Shown here one piece after another: positions 54,185-63,678 of a stretch of 64,000 nucleotides of DNA. The position numbers and the translations under genes are program-made. Location of the stretch: the NCBI RefSeq assembly GCF_003611475.1, contig NZ_RAXT01000009.1, positions 1-64,000 of the forward strand. Reading direction: 5' to 3'. This DNA is from Acinetobacter rongchengensis. Its GTDB lineage: Bacteria > Pseudomonadota > Gammaproteobacteria > Pseudomonadales > Moraxellaceae. The first letter of the stretch is position 1, and every line of letters begins with the position of its first letter. The notes beneath the pieces were generated by a model that saw only the letters and a list, made by a program, of their open reading frames with translations, ran no database searches and was not told the origin of the DNA.

Positions 54185-54673
54185 ATGAATAGCGATATTT
54201 TAAGCCTTGACCGTATAGATATTAAGATTCTCGATATCTTGCAAAAAGATGGACGTATTTCCAATATTAAACTTGCAGAAGCAGTAAATCTGTCACCGAC
54301 TGCGGCTTTGGCAAGAGTGCAGAAATTGGGCAATGAAGGCTTTATTCTCGGTTATGAAGCTAAGCTCAATTATGAGAAGTTAAATTCGAATTTTGTGGTC
54401 TTTGTGGAAATTCTTTTAGACAAAACCACACCCAATGTTTTAGATGAGTTTTCATATGCTGTGGTGCAATATCCAGAAATTATGGCATGTCATATGATTA
54501 GTGGGGGATTTGATTTTTTAGTGAAAATTCGCTGTAAAAATATGGAAGAATTTCGACGCATTTCAGGTCAGATTTTATGGCAATTGCCAGGTGTGAAAGA
54601 AACACGAAGCTATCCAGTGATGGAAGTCATTAAAGACAGTTCTCAGATTTATTTGAATAATAAGATTAAATAA
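54185..54673 (+). CDS. Lrp/AsnC family regulator of proline catabolism
   Basis: The 162-residue protein has an N-terminal helix-turn-helix (LDRIDIKILDILQKDGRISNIKLAEAVNLSP) and a RAM effector domain ending in TRSYPVMEVIKD. It is divergent from putA across 121 bases and precedes putP, the position of PutR-type activators that respond to proline. It probably controls putA and putP; proline as the effector is inferred from context. Confidence 0.9.
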   Translation: MNSDILSLDRIDIKILDILQKDGRISNIKLAEAVNLSPTAALARVQKLGNEGFILGYEAKLNYEKLNSNFVVFVEILLDKTTPNVLDEFSYAVVQYPEIMACHMISGGFDFLVKIRCKNMEEFRRISGQILWQLPGVKETRSYPVMEVIKDSSQIYLNNKIK

Positions 54674-54742
54674 GGGATGGAAATATTTTGCTGATGTAGC
54701 CGTAATCGCACTGTTTAGAGATTCTATTTTCAATATACAAAA

Positions 54743-54766
54743 TTAAAGGGGCTTGCGCCCCTTTAA
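54743..54766. terminator. Bidirectional terminator
   Basis: TTAAAGGGGC pairs with GCCCCTTTAA around a four-base loop (TTGC). It lies between the convergent regulator gene and putP. Confidence 0.85.
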
Positions 54767-54805
54767 AATGTATACCTTCGTCATTTGAATAAGTTTTACA
54801 GCAAC

Positions 54806-56305
54806 TTAATTCATTTCACGATCATAGATTTGTTCAGCTTTGTCAAAGCGATCTACAACATCTTTTTGAGGCGTTTTATCCATCAAACTTACTACGACGA
54901 TGCTGATAAACGATAGGATGAAGCCAGGTACGATTTCATATAAACCTGTATCTGCCATGGTATTTTTCCAAAGGATGACCGTTACAGCACCGACGATCAT
55001 ACCGACCAAAGCACCATTTAGCGTCATACGCTTCCAGAATACTGAAAGAATAATCAATGGACCAAATGCAGCACCGAAACCAGCCCATGCATAAGAAACC
55101 AGACCAAGTACTTTACTTTCAGGGTTCATCGCTAACAAAATCGCCAATACAGCAATCGCTAATACCATGAAACGGCCAACCCAAACCAATTCCTTTTGAG
55201 AAGCATTTTTGCGGATGAAAGCTTTGTATAAGTCTTCAGTGAGCGCACTTGAACAAACCAAAAGTTGACAGCTGAGCGTACTCATCACCGCTGCAAGAAT
55301 CGCTGCTAAAATTACACCTGCAACCCATGGATTAAATAAAACTTTGGTTAATTCCATAAATACGGTTTCAGGGTTTTTCGCGACAATTGCTGCTGCAGGA
55401 ATATCAGGATTCGCTTGGAAATATGCGATACCGACATACCCTACAGCAACTGCACCTGCTAAGCATAGAATCATCCAAGCCATACCAATACGACGTGCAT
55501 TTGGAATAGACTTAACCGAATCTGCAGCCATGAAGCGTACTAAAATGTGTGGCTGACCGAAATAGCCCAAACCCCAAGCCATTGACGAAATAATTGCGAG
55601 CGCACTCACTCCAGTAAACATACTCGATGCATGAGGACGTGCTGTTTCAATCAATTGGTTGACCTGCTGAAGATCACCGATCGCCAAGAAGGTCATAATG
55701 GGTGCAAGTAAAAGCGCAAAAATCATTAAGCCAGCTTGGAAAGTATCTGTCCAACTAATGGCTAAGAAACCGCCAATACATACGTAACTCATCGTTGCAA
55801 TGGCACTAACCCATAAGGCAGTGGTGTAATCCATAGCAAAAATACTTTCGAATAAACGTGCACCTGCAACCATACCCGATGCGCAGTAAATACCGAAGAA
55901 TATTAAAATGACCAATGCTGAAATAATACGAAGCACTTTCTTTTTATCACCAAAACGGCTGGTGAAATAATCGGGTAAGGTCAATGCATTGTTTTGAACT
56001 TCAGTGTGAACACGTAAACGTCCTGCAACTAAGTACCAGTTTAACCATGCACCAATGATTAAACCTATTGCAATCCATGATTCAGATAGCCCAGTGAGAT
56101 AAATTGCACCTGGCAACCCCATGAGTAGCCATCCACTCATGTCTGAAGCACCTGCTGAAAGTGCAGTTACAAAGCTACCTAAGCTTCGACCACCCAAAAT
56201 ATAATCTGAGAAATCTGTGGTTCTTTTATATGCATACAATCCAATACAAACCATTGCAATAATATAAAAAATAAAAGTAACCACTGTGGGGTTAAGTGAA
56301 TCCAT
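54806..56305 (-). CDS. putP: Sodium/proline symporter
   Basis: The 499-residue protein is a 13-helix member of the sodium:solute symporter family, with the family blocks YILGGRSLGSFVTALSAGASD, GWLLMGLPGAIYLTGL and WGLGYFGQPHILVRFMA that are typical of PutP. It imports proline driven by sodium. I chose the ATG at 56305, preceded by AAGGA; the frame runs 33 bases further. With putA and the Lrp-type regulator it forms a proline utilisation locus. Confidence 0.95.
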   Translation of the reverse strand: MDSLNPTVVTFIFYIIAMVCIGLYAYKRTTDFSDYILGGRSLGSFVTALSAGASDMSGWLLMGLPGAIYLTGLSESWIAIGLIIGAWLNWYLVAGRLRVHTEVQNNALTLPDYFTSRFGDKKKVLRIISALVILIFFGIYCASGMVAGARLFESIFAMDYTTALWVSAIATMSYVCIGGFLAISWTDTFQAGLMIFALLLAPIMTFLAIGDLQQVNQLIETARPHASSMFTGVSALAIISSMAWGLGYFGQPHILVRFMAADSVKSIPNARRIGMAWMILCLAGAVAVGYVGIAYFQANPDIPAAAIVAKNPETVFMELTKVLFNPWVAGVILAAILAAVMSTLSCQLLVCSSALTEDLYKAFIRKNASQKELVWVGRFMVLAIAVLAILLAMNPESKVLGLVSYAWAGFGAAFGPLIILSVFWKRMTLNGALVGMIVGAVTVILWKNTMADTGLYEIVPGFILSFISIVVVSLMDKTPQKDVVDRFDKAEQIYDREMN

Positions 56306-56668
56306 AATCAATCCTTTTCCATTTGGGACATTATCCAAGTATTATTTTTTTATAGCTACACATTTACGTGCAGATTCTTCCATAGAATTAAAAAAAATCG
56401 CTGTATTTTTTATAAGGTGATTATGAGAGTATTCTGTATCTGAATGTACATTTGGATACAATTCAAAATTTAGCCAAGTAAGACGATTTTTTAATCAGAT
56501 AAAATTTTGGTTAAATATTAGCTTTACACAAAGTTACAAACAGTACATGTATTAATATTCTTATAAGAAATTTTATCGAAAAGATGTATTTTGCTAATAC
56601 AGAAAGCACAGAAAAGGAATATGATTTAGCTATTGCACATATACAGTGCATTATAAGAGTAAAAGTCA
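56306..56668. other. Divergent promoter region of putP and aspA
   Basis: These 363 AT-rich bases separate divergent putP and aspA and must contain both promoters. I found no clear operator, and the possible coding frame at 56511-56768 on the minus strand overlaps aspA and is not credible. Confidence 0.45.
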
Positions 56669-58126
56669 ATGGAAATAGAAACGGTTCAAGCGGATACCAT
56701 AAGAATAGAAAAAGATTTACTTGGTGCAAAAGAAGTACCATTAAATAGTTACTACGGTATACACACATTAAGGGCGTTAGAAAATTTTAAAATTTCTAAA
56801 CATACGGTTGGAGAGCAAAGCTTTTTTATTCGTGCATTGGCTCAAGTAAAAAAAGCTTCTGCACAAACCAATCAACAATTTAATCAGATTTCGGAACAAA
56901 CCAGCCTGGCGATACAAAATGCCTGTGATCAATTGATTCAAAATCCTGAACAATGGCGTGAGTCCTTTCCATCGGATGTGTTTCAAGGTGGTGCGGGCAC
57001 TTCGATCAATATGAATGCCAATGAAGTCATTGCGAATATTGCTCTAGAATCTCTTGGATATGCAAAAGGTCGTTACGACATTATTCATCCCAACGATCAT
57101 GTGAATAAATCACAATCGACCAATGATGTTTATCCAACAGCTTTGCGTTTAGCGACTTATTATTCACTCGATCTACTTTTTGAGAAAATAAATCATTTAA
57201 TCCATTCACTGCTGATTAAATCGACAGAATTCCAATTTGTTTTAAAAATGGGACGTACTCAATTACAAGATGCAGTACCGATGACTTTAGGACAAGAGTT
57301 TCATGCTTTTGCAACATTATTAAAAGAAGACGTACGCTTAATTAGAAAAACAAGAGAACTTTTATTAGAAATTAATTTAGGTGCTACGGCAATTGGTACA
57401 GGTGTAAATACACCACATGGTTATGCCACACAAGTAAATGAGAATCTTAAAACAATCACAGGTTTAAATTTAATCGGTGCGGAAGATTATGTTGAAGCAA
57501 CCAGTGATTGTGGCGTATTTATTTTACTTTCGAGTACTTTAAAACGATTGGCAGTTAAACTTTCTAAAATTTGTAATGATTTACGCTTACTCAGTTCTGG
57601 ACCACGTACAGGTTTATGGGAAATTCGTTTACCAGAATTACAAGCGGGTTCATCAATCATGCCTGCAAAAGTCAATCCTGTGATTCCAGAAGTGGTCAAT
57701 CAAATTGCATTTAAAGTGATTGGGAATGATCTGACGATTACTTTTGCAGCAGAAGCAGGGCAATTACAACTGAATGTTATGGAACCAGTGATTGCAGTTT
57801 CACTTAATGAATCTATTGAATTATTGGTTAATGGTATTCAAACTTTGGATGAAAAATGTATCCAAGGTGTAGTGGCGAATGAAAAAACATGTTACGACGC
57901 AGTAATGCGAAGTGTCGGCATTATCACTTTACTTGATCCTATTTTAGGTCATGCGAAATGTGATGAAATCGGTAAGTTATGTATTGCTGAAAATAAAACG
58001 ATTCAAGAAGTGGTACTTGAGCAAAAATTATTGACTCAAGAGCAACTGGATACAATCTTCTCATTTGAGAATATGATTTCAGAAATTGCAGTGCAACCTT
58101 ATGAAGAAGTTGAGAAAGCAGGCTAA
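56669..58126 (+). CDS. aspA: Aspartate ammonia-lyase
   Basis: AspA deaminates aspartate to fumarate and ammonia. The superfamily signature GSSIMPAKVNP is at about residue 328, preceded by SSGPRTGLWEIRLPELQA, which is characteristic of AspA rather than fumarase C. The substrate-contact blocks GGAGTSINMNANEVI and KSQSTNDVYPTA are also present. The 485-residue length is normal for the family with a slight N-terminal extension. It neighbours the proline locus, so the area serves amino-acid catabolism into the TCA cycle. Confidence 0.95.
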   Translation: MEIETVQADTIRIEKDLLGAKEVPLNSYYGIHTLRALENFKISKHTVGEQSFFIRALAQVKKASAQTNQQFNQISEQTSLAIQNACDQLIQNPEQWRESFPSDVFQGGAGTSINMNANEVIANIALESLGYAKGRYDIIHPNDHVNKSQSTNDVYPTALRLATYYSLDLLFEKINHLIHSLLIKSTEFQFVLKMGRTQLQDAVPMTLGQEFHAFATLLKEDVRLIRKTRELLLEINLGATAIGTGVNTPHGYATQVNENLKTITGLNLIGAEDYVEATSDCGVFILLSSTLKRLAVKLSKICNDLRLLSSGPRTGLWEIRLPELQAGSSIMPAKVNPVIPEVVNQIAFKVIGNDLTITFAAEAGQLQLNVMEPVIAVSLNESIELLVNGIQTLDEKCIQGVVANEKTCYDAVMRSVGIITLLDPILGHAKCDEIGKLCIAENKTIQEVVLEQKLLTQEQLDTIFSFENMISEIAVQPYEEVEKAG

Positions 58127-58137
58127 TTCAGTTTTTA

Positions 58138-58211
58138 AACTTAGTATTTGATATACCAAGCTAAGTTTTTTAAATCGTATCTGACTCGGATTTAAAAAAT
58201 CCGAGTTTTTT
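58138..58211 (+). terminator. Two tandem terminator hairpins after aspA
   Basis: The first hairpin pairs AACTTAG with CTAAGTT and is followed by T residues. The second, at 58184-58206, pairs ACTCGGATTT with AAATCCGAGT and is followed by a T-run. The second is clearly the stronger. Confidence 0.8.
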
Positions 58212-58390
58212 ATGAGATATTTATTCTACATCATTGTTTCTTTAATGTGTGGGTTGAGAAGAAGCAATCAACGTTTTGGAATGAGCATTATCAATCGTCA
58301 TCAAAATAAAAAAGATTAACAAAATCATGTTGGCTAAGTTGTTTTAGTTATGATATCACTTTGTTAATACAATAAATTTGGAGAATAACA

Positions 58391-58834
58391 ATGCACCCAA
58401 CCATTGAAACCCAAATGCTGATCCGCAAACCTATTGCCGAAGTATTTCAAGCTTTTATTGATCCAGAGATTAGTTCGCAATTTTGGTTTGATTCTTCAAC
58501 GGGGAAACTTGAACAAGGTAAAACGGTACAATGGACATGGTCTAAATATCAAGTGAGTACCCAGGTTAAGGTATTAACAATTATAGAAAATAAACAGATC
58601 CAAATTGTATGGGGCGATCCAAAATCTACAGTCGATTTTATTTTTGAAGAAGTCAGTCCAAACACAACGTATTTGCGTATTCGAAATTATGATATTCCAT
58701 TACAAGGTGCAGAATTGATCAAATTTATCATCGATGCAACAGGTGGCTTTACAACGGTTGTTGATAACTTAAAAGCTTATCTTGAGCACGGTTTAAAATT
58801 AAATTTAATTGAGGATAAGTTTCCGCCATTTTAA
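58391..58834 (+). CDS. SRPBCC / AHSA1-like protein
   Basis: The 147-residue protein is a single START/Bet v1-like domain of the AHSA1 type (RKPIAEVFQAFIDPEISSQFWF at the start, TGGFTTVVDNLKAYLEHG at the end). Such proteins bind small hydrophobic ligands and have varied, mostly unproven roles. It stands alone after aspA with its own ribosome site (GGAG before ATG 58391). No specific function is assigned. Confidence 0.82.
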   Translation: MHPTIETQMLIRKPIAEVFQAFIDPEISSQFWFDSSTGKLEQGKTVQWTWSKYQVSTQVKVLTIIENKQIQIVWGDPKSTVDFIFEEVSPNTTYLRIRNYDIPLQGAELIKFIIDATGGFTTVVDNLKAYLEHGLKLNLIEDKFPPF

Positions 58835-58936
58835 AAAATATTTTAATTTTACGATTTTAAAACGACCTCAAAATCATTTAATCAGTTGAGCTTTGAAATT
58901 ATAAAATGGTTTTGAACGTAACTTATTGCGAGGTCA

Positions 58937-59473
58937 TTATTTCTTAACTTGTTGTTCTTTCAAGGATAAATAAGTGGGTAGTTTTAACTTGGCCTGCGCT
59001 CTGAGTTTCATTTTGATATAGAGAACTAATGCAAAACAGGTCGTTGCAATGGTTAAAAATAAACCATTCATATAGGTCATAATCGAACTGATATAACCAA
59101 TTGTGGTTAAACGATTCATCATTTTGACCACTTGAGGGCTACTTTCTATATCGGTAATGGCCCAACTGCATAAATGTTCACAATTGTTAATAATCAAGTG
59201 ATAGTTATTTTCATGCATACGTAAACGCATACGACGTACAATATGACGACCTTTATATTTAGGTGAATCATAATGGCGGATTGTAATGCTTTTACCATGT
59301 GAAAATTTTGCTAATGATGTCACTTCGATTGGGCGTTTTTTGAAAAGATGTGCAAAGCCTGAATAATGAATGACTCGACCTTTTCCTGCATAGATTCCAT
59401 GATGGCTATAACCAAAATGTTTAACGATGAGATGAGCACCTAAAGGATAATGATATAAGCGTTTTTTCAGCAT
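58937..59473 (-). CDS. LRAT-like cysteine enzyme with C-terminal membrane helix
   Basis: The 178-residue protein has the LRAT pattern: histidine in HHGIYAGKGR (His25), a second histidine in VIHYSG (His36), and the catalytic cysteine in NNCEHLCSWA (Cys98). After the domain come one or two hydrophobic stretches (about 127-151), so it is probably anchored to the inner membrane with no N-terminal signal. LRAT-family enzymes transfer or remove acyl groups via a thioester. The bacterial members are mostly uncharacterised, and the acyl donor or acceptor here is unknown. It is transcribed divergently from the next gene. Confidence 0.8.
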   Translation of the reverse strand: MLKKRLYHYPLGAHLIVKHFGYSHHGIYAGKGRVIHYSGFAHLFKKRPIEVTSLAKFSHGKSITIRHYDSPKYKGRHIVRRMRLRMHENNYHLIINNCEHLCSWAITDIESSPQVVKMMNRLTTIGYISSIMTYMNGLFLTIATTCFALVLYIKMKLRAQAKLKLPTYLSLKEQQVKK

Positions 59474-59662
59474 CTTTCACTCAGTTCAAATAAAGTATAC
59501 ATATGTATTTAATTGAAAGGATAAAATCATTATAGTCAAGCCAAGGGAATATGGTAGTAGTAAAACTGATAATTCAGTAAAGAATTGCATCTAAAATGAT
59601 CAGTAATTTTCATTATGGTCTACTATATATTGCGTAATAGACAAAAATTGCTTAAGTCAGCT

Positions 59663-60418
59663 ATGAATTTAAAAATGATCATTTTGCGTTTAGCAGCACT
59701 ACTCAGTGTGAGTAGCTTGGCGATGGATGTACAGGCCGATACAGATTATTTTCAAATCAAACAGGATAACCGTATTATTGCAGATGCTGTTCGTATTGCT
59801 GATTTAGAAAACCTACAATTATTACTGAATAATCAACAAGGTATAGCTTTTAAAAAGTTTAGCCATGTTCAAAAAGCACATCCTAAATGCAAAATAAGTT
59901 TTGCGATGAATGCAGGCATGTATCATGCAAATTTTTCTCCAGTGGGACTCTATATTGAACAATTTAAGCAACTGAGTGCATTGAATAGCAATACAAATCA
60001 ATTTGGTAACTTTTTTCTACAACCAAATGGTGTAGTTGCATGGAATAAGAATAAGGCCGTACTTTTAACGACGCAGCAGTATGCTCAGTCTAATTTTCAG
60101 GCAGAATATGCAACACAATCTGGTCCAATGTTGGTGATGAATCGTGAAATTAATCCAATATTTAAATCGAACTCAGATTCTTTAAAAATTCGTAACGGCG
60201 TGGGTATTAAAAACAATCAGCTTTACTTTGTTATTAGCCGTGGGAAAATCAATTTTTATCATTTTGCTGATATTTTTAAGACCCAACTTAAAGTAGATCA
60301 AGCTTTGTACCTTGATGGAACTGTCTCAAGTGCTTTTATTCCACAAGTCAAACGGCACGATCAGATTTACGATTTAGGGCCAATGTTTATTTATGCGGAG
60401 TCAAAGCATTGTGATTGA
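59663..60418 (+). CDS. Exported phosphodiester glycosidase-like protein
   Basis: The 251-residue protein has a signal peptide (MNLKMIILRLAALLSV, cleavage near VQA). It then has the fold of the phosphodiester glycosidase (NAGPA/DUF2233) family: FAMNAGMYHANFSPVGLYIE, SGPMLVMNREINP, LKIRNGVGIKNNQLYFVIS and ALYLDGTVSSAF. These proteins cleave glycosidic phosphodiester links in the envelope, but the bacterial substrate is generally unknown. I chose the ATG at 59663, since the frame upstream precedes the signal peptide with a basic stretch. It is divergent from the LRAT-like gene. Confidence 0.85.
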   Translation: MNLKMIILRLAALLSVSSLAMDVQADTDYFQIKQDNRIIADAVRIADLENLQLLLNNQQGIAFKKFSHVQKAHPKCKISFAMNAGMYHANFSPVGLYIEQFKQLSALNSNTNQFGNFFLQPNGVVAWNKNKAVLLTTQQYAQSNFQAEYATQSGPMLVMNREINPIFKSNSDSLKIRNGVGIKNNQLYFVISRGKINFYHFADIFKTQLKVDQALYLDGTVSSAFIPQVKRHDQIYDLGPMFIYAESKHCD

Positions 60419-60504
60419 TTTATGGCGTGAGCAAGTTGTATGGGGAGAAAGAAACAGTCGCAGTATATGAATGCTACAACTGTATTTTGAATGGCGTGGC
60501 CGTT

Positions 60505-60750
60505 CTATTTCACCATACTCAGAATAGAAGATTGTGCTTTACAGGTTTGAATAGCCTCATCTTTAGGTAAGCTTTTGATTTGTTCTTCAAAGGCTTTCTT
60601 TTGTTCTTTAAGTGCATCTTCTGGAATACCACTTTGTTTAGCGATTTTTTCCATATGTTTCCATGATTCTTCACATTCTTTTGGCATATCACTACATGCG
60701 CTTAAAACAGCAGTCATTGCGAAAACTGGAACTAAAAGTAAATATTTCAT
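60505..60750 (-). CDS. Small lipoprotein of unknown function
   Basis: The 81-residue protein has a lipoprotein signal ending at Cys19 (VLSACSD). The mature part is short and helical and contains two further cysteines (KECEESWKH, IQTCKAQS) that may form a disulfide, as in some DUF5339-like proteins. Its family assignment is tentative. It lies downstream of the 76-residue gene on the same strand but is separated from it by a terminator. Confidence 0.68.
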   Translation of the reverse strand: MKYLLLVPVFAMTAVLSACSDMPKECEESWKHMEKIAKQSGIPEDALKEQKKAFEEQIKSLPKDEAIQTCKAQSSILSMVK

Positions 60751-60919
60751 ATTTATGTATCCCTTAAATTTTTATATGGGTATGCGTTATAGTTTGTACA
60801 ACATTGGTTGTATAGCACAATAATAAAATTTAATGTAATTTCAATGGTGTAAAAACAGTTTTGAAAATAGATGATCTATTTTGAACAGACTATCAAAAAA
60901 TGACCATTTCTTAAATAAA

Positions 60920-60947
60920 AAAAGCATTCAGTACACTGAATGCTTTT
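60920..60947. terminator. Bidirectional terminator
   Basis: AAAAGCATTCAGT pairs with ACTGAATGCTTTT across a two-base loop, with A and T flanks. It ends the 76-residue gene to its right on the minus strand. Confidence 0.85.
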
Positions 60948-60965
60948 CTGTATCATCATCCATGA

Positions 60966-61196
60966 CTATTGGATAGGTGGATGCTGTAATTGGTTGAGTT
61001 CTTTTTTACTGAAGCCTCGCGACACCAATACTTTTTTAATCCCAGTGATGACATCTTGATCTGTCGCATTTGTTAATGCTGATAAGAGCTGATCATTGGA
61101 TTTACAAGAACAATCATTTTCAACACATGCAATTTGATTCTTGTGTTCATTTTGCTGTGTATCTTCTGCCATAAACAGCTTTTGCCAAAAACTCAT
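60966..61196 (-). CDS. Uncharacterised 76-residue protein with a cysteine cluster
   Basis: I do not recognise this protein. It has a cluster of three cysteines (IACVENDCSCKSND, about residues 24-32) that could bind a metal or form disulfides, then a helical C-terminus (DVITGIKKVLVSRGFSKKEL). It has no signal peptide. A terminator follows it. It lies upstream of a small lipoprotein gene and near trmA, without an obvious functional link. Confidence 0.6.
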   Translation of the reverse strand: MSFWQKLFMAEDTQQNEHKNQIACVENDCSCKSNDQLLSALTNATDQDVITGIKKVLVSRGFSKKELNQLQHPPIQ

Positions 61197-61432
61197 AGAG
61201 CCTTCATATGCAACCTAACATAGTTCGAAATATAAGCTTTTTTTTCTAAAATACAAGAGATCTGTGATTATAGAAACAGCTCTTGAAGCTTAAATTGAAT
61301 AAAAAATTAAATTTTTTATCTATCAAGTGCTATAGAGAAAAAGCATTCTTATCTAATAAAATGTTGATATACATATGTTTATCACAATGCCAAAGGTGCT
61401 CTATCGGCATTGTGAGTATTGTAATAAATTGT

Positions 61433-62515
61433 TTAAATCTTTTCGAGAAGAACACCTGACTCAACATGATGGGTATATGGAAATTGATCAAACATCGCAA
61501 ATTTTACGATTTTATGCGTTTCAAGAAGTGTTTTTAAATTGTCATGTAGGGTGTCAGGATTACATGAAATATAAAGAATTCGATTAAATCCTTGTAATAA
61601 TTTTAAAGTATCATCATCAATTCCCGCACGTGGTGGGTCTACGAATACACTATCAAAATTGTAGCTTTGAATATCGATTTCAGCTTCTTGCAAACGACGA
61701 AATTCACGTTCGCCATTATAAGCGAGGGTAAATTCTTCTGCGGACAGTCGTGCAATTTGGATATTATCAATGTTGTTTTTTTCTATATTCCATTGTGCAG
61801 CATAAACAGATGATTTAGCCAATTCTGTAGCAAGTACACGATTGAATTTGAATGACAAAGGTAGGGTAAAATTACCATTACCACAATACAATTCCAATAA
61901 GTCTTGATCTGTTTTTTCAACACTATTACATGCCCATTCCAGCATTTTTTGGCAGACCTGAGCATTCGGCTGAGTAAAACTGCTTTCAATTTGTTTGTAT
62001 TGAAATTTTCGGTCGAACACTTGTAATTCTTCAACCACAAATTCATCGCTAAGAATCACTTTTTGACCACGACTACGGCCGATCAATTTAATATTGAGTT
62101 TTTCAGCCAGTTGTTGGGCTAAGCCTTCCCATTCTTTGGTTAATGGCGCTCGATAGATGAGTGAAACGAGCATTTCACCTTTAAGTGTTGCTAGAAAATG
62201 AATTTCAAAAAGACGTTTTGAAAGGATCTCATTTGTTTTTAATTCTGCCAATAAAATTGGCATAAGTGTGTTAATACTTTGATCCGCGATAGGGAAATCA
62301 TCAATACGCACTACGGTTTTTTGCTGATCTGTATTACGTTCAAACATTGCATAGAACATATCATCATCAGTATGCCAAATACGGAATTCTGCACGCATTC
62401 GAAAATGTTGCTCAGGTGACGCAAACACTTCTAAAGATGGTGGATTGAATTCAGCAAATTGAGTTTGGATTCGTTCAATTTTGGCATCAAGCTGTTGTTG
62501 ATAAGATGAAGTCAT
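61433..62515 (-). CDS. trmA: tRNA (uracil-5-)-methyltransferase TrmA
   Basis: TrmA makes 5-methyluridine at position 54 of tRNA using SAM. The 360-residue protein shows [15 protein letters not shown] (SAM motif), [11 protein letters not shown], the nucleophile cysteine in [11 protein letters not shown] and the ending [18 protein letters not shown], all signature blocks of TrmA. It lacks the N-terminal TRAM domain and iron-sulfur cysteines of RlmC/RlmD, so TrmA is the right assignment. It is monocistronic. Confidence 0.95.
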   Translation of the reverse strand: MTSSYQQQLDAKIERIQTQFAEFNPPSLEVFASPEQHFRMRAEFRIWHTDDDMFYAMFERNTDQQKTVVRIDDFPIADQSINTLMPILLAELKTNEILSKRLFEIHFLATLKGEMLVSLIYRAPLTKEWEGLAQQLAEKLNIKLIGRSRGQKVILSDEFVVEELQVFDRKFQYKQIESSFTQPNAQVCQKMLEWACNSVEKTDQDLLELYCGNGNFTLPLSFKFNRVLATELAKSSVYAAQWNIEKNNIDNIQIARLSAEEFTLAYNGEREFRRLQEAEIDIQSYNFDSVFVDPPRAGIDDDTLKLLQGFNRILYISCNPDTLHDNLKTLLETHKIVKFAMFDQFPYTHHVESGVLLEKI

Positions 62516-62666
62516 AAAAATCAGAAAACACTGGAATTAAGCAGTAGCGATGGTATCAAAAATAGCGGACGATGGACAATCATTCCTGCCCATCTTTGAA
62601 AATTTTAGGCAATTCAGCTGAATTGAATATCAAGCAATGGTTATCTATGTAGACCCAAAAGGGCAA

Positions 62667-63566
62667 TTAGTATTTACTTAAATGTTCAACCAGATAATCG
62701 ATAAAAACACGTACAGCAGGGAGTAAACCACGGCGAGATGGATAAACTGCATGGAAAATACCATGTGGTGCTTTCCAGTCTGGGAGTACTCGTACCAATT
62801 CACCTGTTAAAATATAATCATTGGCGATGGTGTCGGGAAGTAGGGCAATACCACAATTTTGACTGGCCAATTTAGCCAACATCATCAAGTCCGAACCCAT
62901 TAAAATAGGATTAATCTTAATTTTCTTGGCTTGGTTTTGATGATCATGTAAGACCATTTGTTGATCTAAATGCTCATCGACCATGCTTAAAATACGATGT
63001 TCAGTTAAATCTTCAGGTTTTTTTAATATGCCGTATTCATTCAAGTAGGCTTGGCTGGCAAATAAATGTTGTTCAATATTTTCAAGTTTTCTTAGCACCA
63101 AACTTGGATCATCATCTAAATTGGCACGAACACGTAAAGCAATATCAAAGCCTTCATTAATAATATCAATCCGGCGATTGCTTACCAATAATTGCACTTT
63201 AATTTCAGGATAGGTCTTTAAAAAATCAGGTAATATTTTGGAAAGTTCATTTTGTGCAATAGAAACAGGCACACTGACTTTGATCACACCGCGTGGTTGT
63301 TCACTTAAATGATCCACTAAATCATGGGCTGATTGGGCAGCATTAATCATCACTTGCGCATGCCGGTAAATATTCATACCGATATCGGTCACGGCAAAGT
63401 GGCGTGAACTGCGTTGAATCAGCCGAACACCTAATTTTTCTTCTAAATTATAGACGCGACGACTTAATTTTGATTTTGGAATATCCGTTGCTCTTTCTGC
63501 CGCACTAAACCCACCATGTTCGACGACTAAGCCAAAGCAGTAAAAATCATCTAAATCAGAGAGCAT
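62667..63566 (-). CDS. LysR family transcriptional regulator
   Basis: The 299-residue protein has the N-terminal LysR helix-turn-helix (GGFSAAERATDIPKSKLSRRVYNLEEKLGVRL) and a C-terminal substrate-binding domain beginning around GVIKVSVPVSIAQNEL. It resembles the large group of CrgA/DsdC-like regulators for which targets are unknown. I chose the ATG at 63566, giving the usual start (MLSDLDDFYCFGLV); the frame runs 24 bases further. It has no adjacent divergent gene that would reveal its target. Confidence 0.9.
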   Translation of the reverse strand: MLSDLDDFYCFGLVVEHGGFSAAERATDIPKSKLSRRVYNLEEKLGVRLIQRSSRHFAVTDIGMNIYRHAQVMINAAQSAHDLVDHLSEQPRGVIKVSVPVSIAQNELSKILPDFLKTYPEIKVQLLVSNRRIDIINEGFDIALRVRANLDDDPSLVLRKLENIEQHLFASQAYLNEYGILKKPEDLTEHRILSMVDEHLDQQMVLHDHQNQAKKIKINPILMGSDLMMLAKLASQNCGIALLPDTIANDYILTGELVRVLPDWKAPHGIFHAVYPSRRGLLPAVRVFIDYLVEHLSKY

Positions 63567-63678
63567 TAAAATATTCCAGAATTGCAACAATTGCCTGTTA
63601 TTAAACTTGATTGTTGCAAAAAGTCAATTTTAAATTGTGTGAATCAAGCAAACTTAATCAAAAACCTACATATTAAAA

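Noticed and set aside
56511..56768. 85-residue hydrophobic minus-strand frame upstream of aspA
   Set aside because: It overlaps the aspA start in antisense; its hydrophobicity reflects AT-rich sequence.
61375..61587. 70-residue plus-strand frame with several cysteines, zinc-finger-like
   Set aside because: Most of it overlaps the 3' end of trmA in antisense, and the upstream part has no convincing ribosome site; best explained as a shadow frame.
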